Below the pieces are notes generated by a model. It searched no databases and had not been told where the DNA came from. It worked only from the letters and a program-made list of their open reading frames with translations. This document shows positions 12,615 to 23,377 of a DNA stretch of 64,000 bases, one piece after another. Where the stretch lies: the NCBI RefSeq assembly GCF_014805625.2, contig NW_023998493.1:2342082-2406081 (forward strand), in the 5' to 3' direction. Source of the stretch: Glossina fuscipes (lineage: Eukaryota > Arthropoda > Insecta > Diptera > Glossinidae). Positions within the stretch are counted from its first letter, which is position 1. Each line of letters starts with the position of its first letter. Made by a program: the position numbers and the translations under genes.

Positions 12615-14490
12615 AGAATCAAGCGCATGATTGAAGAGCGTTTTCACGCGTTGAAAGAAGAAAATTTATAAAAGTTTTGATTAACTTTTTCAACTTTACT
12701 AGTCTTACCTTCAAAAATTAGACAACGCCTGACACTTGCTCGTTAAATTGATTGCCTACAATTTCCTCTGTTTTTATGCACATTTACGCTGTCTATCAAC
12801 TTACACGTTCGCATTTTGTGTGTGAGTTTTTGCAAAGTTACTTTTATTTTCTTATTAAGAAGAGGAGGTGTTAGAAACGCCAAAATGTGATAACTTAAAT
12901 CTTCAGTCTTAAAAGCACATAAAATATATGCGCAAAAAGGATACGTAATCGCTCACTATTGTTGAGCCAAAATTCGAATTATATTTTGATATGGAAAAAG
13001 GTTTTTCTTCGAGATACGTTCACGTTTAAGATAAGTTGTAATTTTGTTTACGATTGTATTATATTAGGCGAAACCACTCGCGTTTCACTATCGAAATAAA
13101 TTAGATTAGTAATAGTTTTACATTCCATTGCATTTCTGGTAAAAAGTTCGTTTATTGGTTCGCCTTGGATGCTGCTTAAGAGAACAACAGTGGAGTTGTT
13201 GCTAAACGGGTTTTCATTACTGAGTTATTCTATTCGCGCGACTATCTTTAGCGACTAAGAATTACAATACGAAGTTTTAGATTAGCAATCTTGCTACATT
13301 TTCGCTTTCTTAAAAGAGAATGGATGAATGGCCGGATTGTTACGTTCTCGCAGCAGAAAGAGTTTAATGACGCGAGATCCTTTGACAACATTTTTGCCGA
13401 TTTTGCATTGATGTTGATTTTTCAGTTAGTGAGAAGGCATTTGAGAAGGAAAGGGAGGGTGCTTGGTGCGGGTAATGGAAAAAAAATTTTTAAAAGAATT
13501 TTCTAAAATCGTTTGAACTCTAAAGAAACTTTTTATTTGCTGAGCGGCTAATATGAAAATTAATAATGGAAGTACTTTGAATGATGTGTCCAAAAAAAAA
13601 CTGCACAGAATAGGAAATGTATTTAGAAGTGAAATTAATTAAAGAAAACAAAGAAAACTTTAAAAGTTATTTAAAAAAAACTGAAGAGGTTGCTAAAAAA
13701 AAGAACAAGGAATCTGTATCCAAAAACATGAGACACTAAAATATAACTTTTAGGATAAAGATATAAAAGAGAAAACATGGCGAACGTTGTTTTTTTTTTG
13801 TTGGTGAAGTGCATAAATGTTGATTGTGTCTAAAGACAATAAGTCGTCGTGAGATTATGAACAGGGAAAATCTAAAGTACTTACTGTTATGTTGGATATA
13901 AATTTTAAAATATCAAAAAATAAAAAAATTTAATTATAATACCAGAGTTATTACCGAAAGAAGAAGCAGATAGCATCTGATTTGTGACTTAAGCGAACAA
14001 GTAAGTAAACTGAAGGTTGCATTTATTCACAACATCTATAATATCATATTATAACAGGAAAATGGCATTCAATGTGTATATGTATTGTGAGGAACCAAAG
14101 TCGTCCCTCGTTTTGACCTCACAAGTTCTTATCTTATATAACTTATATAAATTCCAAATGAGAAAACAAAGCCTTGAAGTTTTATCAAAAGCAAAAGAAA
14201 CTTGCAAGAATTTAATTTTGGTGCAGCAATGATCAACAGGAGAACAGAAACGTAGAAAACTCAACGTAAATAAAGAAATTTCTTATGAAACAAAACCTGG
14301 AGCGGCTGAACTACTCTAGCACTAAGTTTTAGGGAAAAATAGCTCCACAGTGTATATGAACAATAAAAACAGCAGCTAATCCAAGTATAGCCGCCATTAC
14401 GTTATTGACACTTAAACATAGCATACACAACATCTTTACCATTTGAAGCAGCAAACCAACGGCACCTAGGTTATGCATTAGATGTTTTTT
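12615..14490. other. Unassigned A+T-rich stretch
   Basis: No motif was recognised. Open frames at 13291-13506 and 14017-14264 lack family features; the last is open on both strands, which argues for chance. Confidence 0.5.
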
Positions 14491-14494
14491 TTGT

Positions 14495-14664
14495 AAATAT
14501 TTCTGTTATTAGTATATTATATATATATAATATAAATATTTCTAATATTAGTATTACGTATGTANNNNNNNNNNNNNNNNNNNNNNNNNNNNNNNNNNNN
14601 NNNNNNNNNNNNNNNNNNNNNNNNNNNNNNNNNNNNNNNNNNNNNNNNNNNNNNNNNNNNNNNN

Positions 14665-14697
<33 letters not shown>

Positions 14698-14710
14698 TAT
14701 TAATATAATG
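14495..14710. other. Assembly gap in a TA/poly-A microsatellite
   Basis: Exactly 100 N occupy 14565-14664, the conventional size for a gap of unknown length. The left flank is TATA-rich (14510-14540). The right flank is a run of about 18 A followed by (AT)n up to 14701. The minus-strand open frame across the Ns is an artefact. Confidence 0.9.
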
Positions 14711-14721
14711 AAACAATAAAA

Positions 14722-15013
14722 TAATGATATAAAAATGTGTTAAGTTTTTTTTTTTATAATGAGTGGAAGATTGATAGGGGTCTGCAGATCAAACTTCCGG
14801 GTCTCCCGCAAACTTTTTGGAGCGGAAAGCCTGATCACACAAAAGTAGCTCAACATAATCTTACAAAATGGGAAGCTAATGATATAAAATTTGCTAAGTT
14901 CTTTTTTTTATAACAAAATGCATGTAGATTGAGAGGGAAGTTACCCACAAACTTTTTGGGGCCACGACCTGGTTACGCAAAAGTTGCTCACCATCGGTTT
15001 GCAGAATGGGAAG
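14722..15013. repeat. Diverged tandem duplication, two units of about 155 and 137 bp
   Basis: Unit 1 (14722-14876) and unit 2 (14877-15013) both start taatgatataaaa, run through aagtt plus a T-rich run and ttataa, then cgcaaactttttggag (unit 1) or cacaaactttttggggc (unit 2), a cctgatcacacaaaagt / cctggttacgcaaaagt pair, and end with aaaatgggaag / agaatgggaag. Spacers differ by small indels. The function is unknown. It lies just upstream of the LINE at 15.3 kb. Confidence 0.65.
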
Positions 15014-15373
15014 ATTAATCCCGGCTTTATAAGAGTTTGTTCGTTGTATTTGTGCAAGCCCGTTGGATAGGCATCCCGTGCGCACATCGCTTTCTTTCCA
15101 TTGGCAAAAACGTTTGCAAAAGGGCAAATAGTCAGTTTGCGGAGCGAAACGCAAAAAAAAACTTGTTTATGGTATTTTCATGTATTAAAAGACTTCGAAT
15201 TCCCTATAAATCACTTAAATCTTCGTAATTATTATTGTTATATAGATTCCCCTGTTATATCTTGAATTATTATTTCTTATGTTCTGATTATAAATGTACT
15301 CCTGACGCCCTGTAACCTTTCAAGTGAGTGGTTATTTTCCAATTTACTAAATAATAGACAGCCATAAGACACA

Positions 15374-16480
15374 ATGCCCCCGGGGCCGCTTGATAAAAAC
15401 TCAAATAAATTTCATCTATTAGCAGACGTATCCCCTCAAAGAAAATAAATTAAAAATTCCGAATTTCCGGTGTTGCCAACTAATAGCATCGTTCCTATCG
15501 ACAAAAAATATGTTGTGATTTCTCCAACTGATCCCTCCATAATAATTTCGCAACTCAGCCCTTTCGCTATTAAAAAAGCACTAGATTACATTACAACGCA
15601 TATAGACTCTATATCGATTCTACTTGTCCTCGCTGGGAACGCGAGCGTAACCGAAAAGCTCATAAAGGCGAAATCATTAGCTAATTTATGTGCAATATCC
15701 GCTAAACTGCATGACAAACTGAACTCGGGTAAAGGCGTAGTTTATGCCCCATGCTTAAAGCATGTGCCGGAAGATGAAATTGTGCGCGAAGTGGGCAGAC
15801 AAGGAGTGACTGAAGTACACAAATTCACCAAATTAAATGACGATGGAAAAAACCGCTCTCCTACAGGAAGAATTATTTTGACTTTTGACCGCTATCGGTA
15901 CCGGCAACGGTTGATCTATCTTGGTACAAATGTGAAGTAAAACTCTACATTCCAAATCCCATGAGGTGTAAAAACTGCCAACACCTGGGTCATACGGCAA
16001 AAAGATGCAGCAGTCCTCCATCTTGTGCTAACTGTGGTCTTCCTCTACATGCTAAAAACTGTACGCGTAGCTTCTGCTTAAATTGCAACGATCAACACTC
16101 AGCGTTAGACAAACAATGCCCACGTTTTATACAAATGCGTGAAATACTAAAAACAAAACAGAAAATTTCTGTAGCATGGGTGAAGCGCGACGTAAGTACA
16201 ATCTGGAACCCAAAGAACTAGCAAAAGCAATACCTACGCTATTGTCGCCTGGTAGATCGTGCCTAATAAGCCTTTCACTCCAAGTCCTTCCAATGAACAA
16301 CCTGTTCTACCATCAACCAAAAATTACATTGCCAAATCAGTTCCATTGCCCGCCAAAGATAATAATGAAAAAATCAAAACAACAGCAAATGTTGAAAAAA
16401 TTAAAACAACAACACATATGCCAAAATCTAATAAACTAAATCCCCCAGAATCACAAGTTCTCAACTCTAGTCAATAAATT
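15374..16480 (+). pseudogene. LINE ORF1 (gag-like, three zinc knuckles), frameshifted
   Basis: ORF1 probably started at ATG 15374 (MPPGPLDKNSNKFHLL...) and hits a stop at 15446-15448. It resumes in another frame from about 15464 to 15910 (SIVPIDKKYVVISPTDPSII, then ALDYI, SVTEKLIKAKSLANL, GVVYAPCLKHVPEDEI). A further frameshift lies near 15910, before SWYKCEVKLYIPNPMRCKNC. The knuckles follow at 15967-16130: CKNCQHLGHTAKRC (CX2CX4HX4C), a weaker CANCGLPLHAKNC, and CLNCNDQHSALDKQC. This is the standard triplet in ORF1 of I and jockey elements, thought to bind element RNA. The lysine/threonine/proline-rich C-terminus runs to about 16480. The gene is inactive. Confidence 0.8.
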
Positions 16481-16714
16481 ACAAGCTGTAATGAATCCAA
16501 TCTTCCATCCCTCAATCAACCTTCAATTTCAAATCATTCCCGTGTGTCCACTCATTGCATTTCAAATTTACGCAAACACCTAAGTACGGATTATTCTGCT
16601 GGAGAGAACAAATTATTCACGCAACATTCTTATAGTGACATTTTCGACGGAGACGCTGACATGTCAATTTAACCCCCTTTCCACTCTGGTTCCATCTCAT
16701 GACAATTAAATAAA

Positions 16715-17345
16715 GTTTTTAAAATTCTACAATGGAATATTAAGGGACTTATTAATAACTTTGATGAACTCCGTACACTCATAATTGATTTTAATCCAAC
16801 CTTTTTATCACTTCAAGAAACCCATTTTAGAAGCTCTTTTAATCCTACTCCACCCAAATCATATACTGGATACTTCACGAATGCTGATCAAAATTCATAT
16901 TCCAAACAAGGAGTAGGTGTTTTTATAAAATCAAGTGTACCTCACAAACGCATAAATTTAAGCTCAAATATACAAGTCGTAGCGATACAAATAATGTTAA
17001 ATATAAAATTTACAGTGCTTTCGCTCTATATTCCACCTTCGCAATCGTTTTCTCAGCAAGAACTCTACAGTTTATTCTCCGTACTTTCCCCCCATTAATT
17101 ATACGCGGCGACTTTAATAGTTACAATACCATCTGGGGCTCAACAGTGAACAACACTCGTGGTACTGTTTTGAAAAGATCTTCATTCAAAACAAATTCTG
17201 CATTTAAATGATGGAAAACCAACGCACTTTTCAACTCATCATACATTTTCACATATTGGTTGCTCTCCCTTACTTCTTCCTTTGGTTTCCTGGTCTATTG
17301 CTGATGATCTGCATAATAGCGATCACTTTCTAATCATAAACTATC
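16715..17345 (+). pseudogene. LINE AP-like endonuclease domain, frameshifted
   Basis: All key endonuclease motifs can be read, but in more than one frame. QWNIKG begins at 16730, and LQETHF has its metal-binding Glu at 16817. GDFNSYNTIWGS has its Asp at 17110, shifted by two frames relative to the first motifs. SDHFLI has its Asp at 17321 and His at 17324. The domain nicks target DNA to prime reverse transcription in the family. A stop in the 17.2-kb part and at least two frameshifts make it non-functional. It lies directly upstream of the linker and RT of the same element. Confidence 0.8.
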
Positions 17346-17491
17346 TTAACCTTTCAAAATCCTCTGTTACTTCAGCAAAGCAGGCCAAATTTCTCCTAGA
17401 TAAAGCGGATTGGATCAACTACGCCAAACAGGTGGAGTCATTTTTGAATTCGAAGCCATTTAACGGGAACTGAAACCATGATGCTGCTATT

Positions 17492-17996
17492 ATGTCTAAA
17501 GCGATTCGCACGGCTGCTCATCTTTCTGTTCTTCAATCCAAAGGCTCTTTTAAACGAGCTAGGGTCCCTTGGTGGAACAACACGCTTTCGTTTTTGAGGA
17601 AAAATAAAATAGATCTATGGCACCGCTTTAAGAGATGTCCTGATCATGATCACTTGTTATTATACAAAAAGCCCAACGCTACATTCAGAAAGGAATTACG
17701 AAAATCAAAGGCACTCAGTTTCGAACTTTTTTCGAAAGGAATTCACAGAAATACATCAATGAAAGTTGTCTGGAACAAAATCAACAGACTCAATGGGACT
17801 TCAAACATGAACGAAATTTCTGCCATCTGCACTCCCAATGGACCTTTAACTGACGCAGATATTTCTACTTACTTTGAAAAAGTGTGGTGCGAATACTCCT
17901 CTGATAGCAACTTCTCCAGTGCTTTCACCGAAAATAAAAGGACTCCAATATCTCTTTCAAATAATATTGATAGATGTGCCATGTTCCTGGAAAATT
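17492..17996 (+). pseudogene. LINE ORF2 linker between endonuclease and RT
   Basis: A 168-codon frame begins SKAIRTAAHLSV, followed by RARVPWWNNTLSFLRKNKID, LYKKPNATFRKELRKSKALS, TSMKVVWNKINRLNG and TDADISTYF. This is the linker wording of I-clade ORF2. It ends at a TGA (17996-17998). Beyond that stop, reading in the same frame gives LGSCLSNLKGRSPGLDRISY, the start of the RT domain, so the TGA is an inactivating mutation inside a formerly continuous frame. The start codon at 17492 is internal and not a real start. Confidence 0.75.
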
Positions 17997-17998
17997 GA

Positions 17999-19995
17999 AT
18001 ATCCACCTTAGAACTTGGAAGTTGTCTGTCCAATTTGAAGGGGAGGTCACCTGGTCTAGACCGCATCTCATACCAAATGATCAGTGTCTATGTCTAAGTC
18101 TAGTAAAAAAAAATTACTGGACCTATATAACACGGTATTTCGAAAGGTGTATCGACGCTCTGTTACATATTGATTATTTTACAAGCAAAGCAATTTCCGA
18201 ACGAGGTCACGTAACAATTCTCTCAATTGATTTCGAAAAAACATTTGACAGAGTTGGTCTTCATGTTATTTTAAGACTCTCGAAATCATGGAATGTTGGA
18301 CCAAAATTCTTCAACTACATCAAATCATTCATGTCGCATCGGCGGTTCAAAGTTGGAAGCAACAAACATCTTTCTGATTCCTTTCCGCTAATGAACGGCA
18401 TTCCGCAAGGATCTCCTCTCTCTGTCTTGCTTTTCCAGATCGCCTTCAACGAAATTAGCAATATTCTTTGCCGTATAACAAGAGTGGAACATTGTCTCTA
18501 CGCGGAGGATGTATACGTTTTTACAAAAGAAAAAGACAACACGAACGCAATTAATATCCTCGAATCTATTAGACGAGAGATCTCCGCATGGGCAAACTCG
18601 TCAGGAGCTATAATCTCTATACAAAAATCAAAAAAAATGCACATTTGTCGAAAACAAATGTGCGATGCAGGAAACCTACTGATGCATGTTAACGACTTAC
18701 CAGTACTAAATGTGCAGACGCTCCATGTTCTCGGGCTCACGTTTTCAAACAATTATCGTTGGAAAGCACACTGCCTTCGGTTAAAAAACTCCCTTTTAAC
18801 AAGGGTAAATTTCATACAGTACGTTGCTTGGAGAAGCCATGCGCATATTAACACTATTGCTTATCTTACCAAAATACTTGTGTTAAGCAAGATTGACTAT
18901 GCTTTGATAATTTATGGCAATAGCTGCAAATCTAATATCAACATCCTTAAACCGGTCTATCACCAAGCCGTTAGAGCAAGTTGTTATGCTTTTCGGACGA
19001 CGCCCATAAATAATATTATAATTGAAACTAGTCTCCCAACCTTAGAAAATAGACTGTATGAGTTAAAAGCTAAAATAGTCGATAAGCTTCTTAATTCAAA
19101 CAAATCCATTCTCGGTGATGACGTAAGAAAGATTATTATTGTGAAGAAAATTCCAAAGTCACCATCTGCAATTGACCATTGTTTGTACGTCGCAAAGGAA
19201 TTGAACATTCCCTTAAAAATTTTCCGCTCTTGTGGTGTTAAACCTCCATGGATTTTGAAAGACTGCTCTTTTGACATCTCGCTGCCTATGCACAAGAAAG
19301 AAGATACTGCAAATTACGTCTTCAAGAATCTAATAGCTGAAAAACCTAAGTATTGGAGAGTACTGGTTGGAATCTTTTATATACAGACGGCTCAAAATCT
19401 TCTGGTCTGCCTCCTGCTTATGCCGTGGTTGATGCTACAGGACGAGTTCTTCTCAACCACATATTTCACGAAAGTACTTCAACTTTCACAACCGAAGCCA
19501 GAGCTATCCATCGGTTTATTGGGAAATGAGCAGGCTGATCGAGCGGCAAAGGATGCTGCTTCTGCTCCTCTAATTATGGATGATGTCATGGCAAAGTTGG
19601 ATCTTCAAAGATACATTGGAAGAAAAGTTAAAGAGAAAATTGCAGAAGAAAATTTACAATACCATCATCAACACTACTCTTCCATTAACCCTCAATTAAC
19701 TCCACCTTTATATCCAACTAATGTTGAGAAGATGAAGATCCAAACATTTTCGAGAATTCGCCTTGGTCATACAATTGCAACTCACCAATGCATCCTAATG
19801 AAGTCTTCTTCCCCAATCTGCAGTTGTGGACAAACTGTTACTATAAAGCACATTCTCTGCGACTGCCTCAACATTTCCTTGGCTAGAAGTATTGCATTTG
19901 GAACGATTAACGCTTTGAACATTCTACAATTGGCTTCAGAACAGAATATCAATTCAATATATTACTTTATTAATACTACTAAGCTTATTATCTAA
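17999..19995 (+). pseudogene. LINE ORF2: reverse transcriptase, RNase H remnant and C-terminal finger
   Basis: A frame open for 673 codons (from 17974) covers most of the domain. RT motifs: HVTILSIDFEKTFDRVG near 18208, NGIPQGSPLSVLLFQIAFNE near 18395, then LYAEDVYVF. The catalytic box reads YAED instead of YADD (tac gcg gag gat, 18499-18510), so the first Asp of the pair is Glu. About 80 residues before IDALLHIDYF are missing (junction near 18150). The RNase H start LYTDGSK (19374-19397) and TTEARAI lie in another frame, whereas GLLGNEQADRAAKDA is in the main frame. The middle of RNase H, with one catalytic Asp, is deleted. A terminal CSCGQTVTIKHILCDC finger is at about 19821-19866. Despite the long frame the protein would be dead. 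Confidence 0.85.
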
Positions 19996-20095
19996 TGTAC
20001 ATTTATTTAAATTAGAGCCGATAGCCTGTATTGCTAGTGCTCAATCTCTTTTTTTTTAGTCTAACAATTTATTTCATTAGTCTGAAATTATAATA
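19996..20095 (+). other. LINE 3' UTR
   Basis: After the TAA at 19993-19995 there is a short non-coding tail containing agagccgatagcctgtattg and a T-run. No terminal simple repeat or target-site duplication of the LINE can be fixed, because the mariner element begins at 20096. Sequence beyond 21209 may be the rest of this UTR or old flanking DNA. Confidence 0.5.
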
Positions 20096-20127
20096 TTAGC
20101 TTGAGGAAAAAGAAATCCATTATTTTT
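20096..20127 (+). repeat. M1 left inverted terminal repeat
   Basis: Pairs with 21175-21206 in inverted orientation with one mismatch over 32 bases. Preceded by the TA target duplicate. Confidence 0.9.
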
Positions 20128-20280
20128 TCGGTAGATGGCTGCACTGATAGATTTCTCGTAAAGTATCGATCAAACAATTTCATATTTATGCTCGTTGGAA
20201 AGGTGACATTTCGTAGTAAAAAAAATTGTTTTGCTGTTTTTTGTTTGGTGCCTTCAGTTGTGAGTTACAGCGTGTTAAAA

Positions 20281-21150
20281 ATGGAAGTGAACAAAGAGAA
20301 AATTCGGTACATTTTACAGTTCTTCTTTGACAAAGGCGAAAATGAAAGCCAGGCGGCTAAAATTGTGAATGGTGTTTATGGTTCCGATACTGTAACAGCC
20401 AATTATGTGCAATTTTGGTTTCGTAGATTCCGTTCAGGAATTTTTGATGTTAAAGATGCACCTCGCACAGGTAGGCCAGTCGTCGAAAATGTCGATAAAA
20501 TCGGAGAAATGATCGAAGTTCACCGGCATGTTAGCAGCCGTAACATCGCCCAGGAGCTACAAATCGACCAAACGGAATGAGATAGACCCATTTCTTAAAC
20601 GGATGGTGACTGGAGATGAGAAATGGATCACATACGATAACCCTGTGCGAAAACGATCGTGGTCAAAGAGCGGTGAAGCACCTCAAACGGCCAAGAAGGT
20701 TTTGCTATGCATTTGGTGGGACTGGAAGGGGATTATTTATTATGAGTTGCTTCCATATGGCCAAACGCTAAATTCTGATCTCTACTGTCAACAACTGGAC
20801 CGTTTGAAGATAGCGATTGACCAGAAACGGCCAGAATTGGCCAACAGGAGAGGTGTCGTGTTCCACCAGGACAACGCTAGGCCACACACATCTACAGTGA
20901 CTCGCCAGAAACTTCGGGAGCTTGGTTGGGAAGTTTAAATGCATCCGCCATGCAGTCCGGACTTGGCACCAAGCGATTATCATCTTTTTCTTGCATTGCA
21001 AAATTTCTTGAAAATCGACTACTAGAGTTTTTTGCAAATAGAGACCAGGACTTCTATGAGAGAGGCATTTTGAAGTTACCTTTAAAATTGCAACAAATGG
21101 TACAACAAAACGGTGCATATTTGACCCAAATCGGACAATCCGAAGCATGT
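20281..21150 (+). pseudogene. Mariner transposase (M1), DD34D, broken
   Basis: ATG at 20281 (MEVNKEKIRYILQFFFDKGE) opens the N-terminal paired-like DNA-binding domain (VQFWFRRFRSGIFDVKDAPR, HVSSRNIAQELQID). The frame ends at TGA 20578-20580. A deletion of roughly 45-50 residues then joins the second helix-turn-helix directly to NEIDPFLKRMVTGDEKWITY in another frame. The catalytic acids are all present: Asp at 20615 (TGDEKW), Asp at 20870 (HQDNARPH) and Asp at 20975 (SPDLAPSDYH). The last two are separated by exactly 34 codons, the mariner DD34D signature. An in-frame TAA at 20936-20938 and a later frameshift precede the C-terminus FYERGILKLP...NGAYLTQIG. The subfamily is mellifera-like by eye, unverified. 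Confidence 0.92.
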
Positions 21151-21174
21151 TAAATAAAGTCCTGAAGTTTATAT

Positions 21175-21206
21175 AAAAATAATGGATTTCTTTTTCCCCA
21201 AGCTAA
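21175..21206 (-). repeat. M1 right inverted terminal repeat
   Basis: Reverse complement of the left terminus with one mismatch. Followed by TA (21207-21208). Confidence 0.9.
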
Positions 21207-21208
21207 TA

Positions 21209-23377
21209 TATTAGTTCCATTTCCAAGACTTAATGTATCTGATATTTCATTCGTTGTATTTCCGTCATAATCCTTCGACTCTAATTCTAATCATTTGCAA
21301 GAATTTTTACTAATTGCGTCTTCCAATCATCCTTTCTATGGTTGTAATTAGTTTGTCTAGTGATAAAGTGCAAAGAAAAGTAAAAAATCGACCACGCCAA
21401 CATCATGTTAAATCATGTTTCATCAGAACAATTGTAACACCTTCACGGCGACTGCGGAGATCTTATCAAATGTACATATAAAAAATATATATAGATCAGT
21501 ATGAAATTTTTAATGCTTCTAGGTATTTTTGTCCGTGCGTCTGTCTGTTTTCTTCTACTCATTCGTGTTTGGTCGCAAAAAGGAAGACATCGTGTTCAAA
21601 TTCGGAAAAACATTAGGAGTTGCTCCACATAGATTGGCACCGACAATAGGCCAAATCGGCTAAAGGAAATGCCTTAGTACAGCATAAAATACAATATAAA
21701 AGGAAAGCATCTCTGTCTTCAGAAAAAAAACTACTCATAAAGATGGTTGGCGTACAGTATTCGGTCACAACCCAACATAATTTTCTTACTTGTTAAAGTA
21801 TCATGTCCATACACCATTCGCGGTAAACATATTAAATAATAAACTGATAAAGATATGTGGACACTAGACTTATGCGGTTATATGAACGAAAAGGTTCCGA
21901 TTTTAGTGGACGAGTGGTTTGAGTATGGTAAGTTTCGACCATATAGGTTCGCACAATTACTCACATTAGAGTATTTATGAAACAACGGAAAACAGCAATA
22001 AGGTATAGTAGTAGGTCTTATTTTCAAAAAATCAACAAAATAAGACAAAGCAAGTCAACCTTGACCAATTATTGTGTTATGATTTGTGTTTTAAAGATTC
22101 TTTAAGTTGATTTTTTTCTAAGTGCCTTCCTTGGGCACATTTTGCTCTCGGTTCTGTGGAGTGTGAAAAATTTGTTTCGCTCATTTCTTGACTTCTCTGT
22201 TCTAGTAGTTTCTTAACGCAAGTGAACGATTATTTTTTCTCAAGATAAAATTTAAACCTCTCTTTCGTTCTTAAAGAAACTTTTCAGTCGATTGTTATTT
22301 TTTGATTACGTTGGACAGTTTTTGTCCGTCTTAATTTTCTTTACAGAAATCCAATTGATTCAGCCGAACAGTAATGAATTATTGCAAACATGCAAAAAAT
22401 TAATCTTGCTTACTATGAAATTCGTCGGCAAAAGTGAGAAGAATTTCTTGCAACGCTGATTTTTTTTATTTATATTTGTGTATGCACCATCTGACGCTGA
22501 GAACAGTGCATTAATAATTTATTTATTCATTAATTTAATGATCCACTCATTAAAGAGGGCGGAGACTTGATTAAAACGAGCATAATTTTTTATTTCTCGC
22601 TGCTATTTGCTTACTGCATTGTGTATGCATACGGGGAATTTTCTTTTTCGTTTATTTTTTTTGTGGTAGGAAATATTTCATTGACCATTTCCATAGGTTT
22701 TCTTTTTACAAATATTTTATTTGTTATTACTTTATTTTATATCTGCTTCATACGTGGTACAGGAGATCTTCCCCTATTTTGTAGTTTCGCTATTTCACAT
22801 TGTTTTACGTTCAGAAAGTTTCCTTCTCGTTTTTCTGGTTCACTTTGAATGGCTTTTGCACTGGCTACTAAATAGTTGAAATGCTTTCTTTTAATTGTTT
22901 ACGGGTGGAGTATTTATCATAAAAGGTAAGGATTAAAATTTTTGAGAAAACCGCACACATAAAAGACAGCATTCCATCAAGTGTTTTTTTTTATGCGAAA
23001 ACAATGCTGCAAAGTATTCCAGGAGTATTATACATGTAACAACGACGACATGAAAGCCTTCGAATTTTTATATAAATGGTTTAATTCCGTTCGAAATAAG
23101 AGTAAGTGGAAAATACCTGCAAGACTTAAAATTCCTCGTAAGGAACAATAAATAATGTATAAATTCAAAGCATTCTCTTTACGTTCTCTTTTTCTTAAAA
23201 AACCTTAATATCAGTCATCAATTTTTTAAGCTTTTATTTATAAGTTAAGACAAACAAATTGAGAGAGAATTTTGAAAAGGAAGCTTATTTTTATTCTAGA
23301 AGGAGTACATTAACAGGGCATATTTAAAAATTGATCTAAGAATATCGCATGTTTGCTTAATTCTATACCATCATATA
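21209..23377. other. Mostly unassigned; possible dispersed fly repeat near 21490-21640
   Basis: The phrase gatcagtatgaaatttttaa followed by gtccgtgcgtctgtctgttt resembles wording of common fly dispersed repeats, but no boundary can be set. The rest, including the hydrophobic 93-codon frame at 22567-22848, shows no recognisable domain. Confidence 0.4.

Larger units (their letters stand above)
15340..20095 (+). mobile_element. I-clade non-LTR retrotransposon (LINE), degraded
   Basis: Domains occur in the order expected for the I clade: ORF1 with gag zinc knuckles (15374-16480), AP-type endonuclease (16715-17345), linker, reverse transcriptase (17492-19000), RNase H with an internal deletion (19374-19590) and a C-terminal CxCx7Hx4C-like finger (19821-19866). 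RNase H together with this linker wording (VPWWNNTLSFLRKNKIDLWH) favours the I clade over jockey (known family feature, recalled, not searched). Frameshifts, stops and deletions occur in every domain. The 5' end is not defined precisely. The 3' UTR runs at least to 20095, where a mariner element begins. Confidence 0.85.
20096..21206 (+). mobile_element. Mariner-family DNA transposon (M1), 1111 bp
   Basis: Inverted terminal repeats of about 32 bp lie at 20096-20127 and 21175-21206, beginning ttagcttg(a/g)ggaaaaagaaa, with one mismatch. Both ends are flanked by TA (20094-20095 and 21207-21208), the target duplication expected for mariner/Tc1. A single transposase pseudogene fills the interior. 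The near-identical termini suggest a younger insertion than the LINE it abuts. With a deleted and stopped transposase the copy is non-autonomous, though its ends look intact. Confidence 0.92.

Noticed and set aside
14471..14716. Minus-strand 81-codon frame across the gap
   Set aside because: It is open only because the Ns translate as unknown residues and the flanks are microsatellite.
15037..15228. 63-codon frame beginning MFVVFVQARWIGIPCAH
   Set aside because: No domain, overlapping an opposite-strand frame of similar size in duplicated non-coding sequence.
17974..19995. 673-codon frame as an intact gene
   Set aside because: Its start is an accidental ATG inside a LINE ORF2. The RT active site is altered and two segments are deleted.
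22567..22848. Hydrophobic 93-codon frame as a small membrane protein
   Set aside because: T-rich DNA gives phenylalanine/isoleucine-rich frames by composition. No start context, homology or neighbouring gene supports it.
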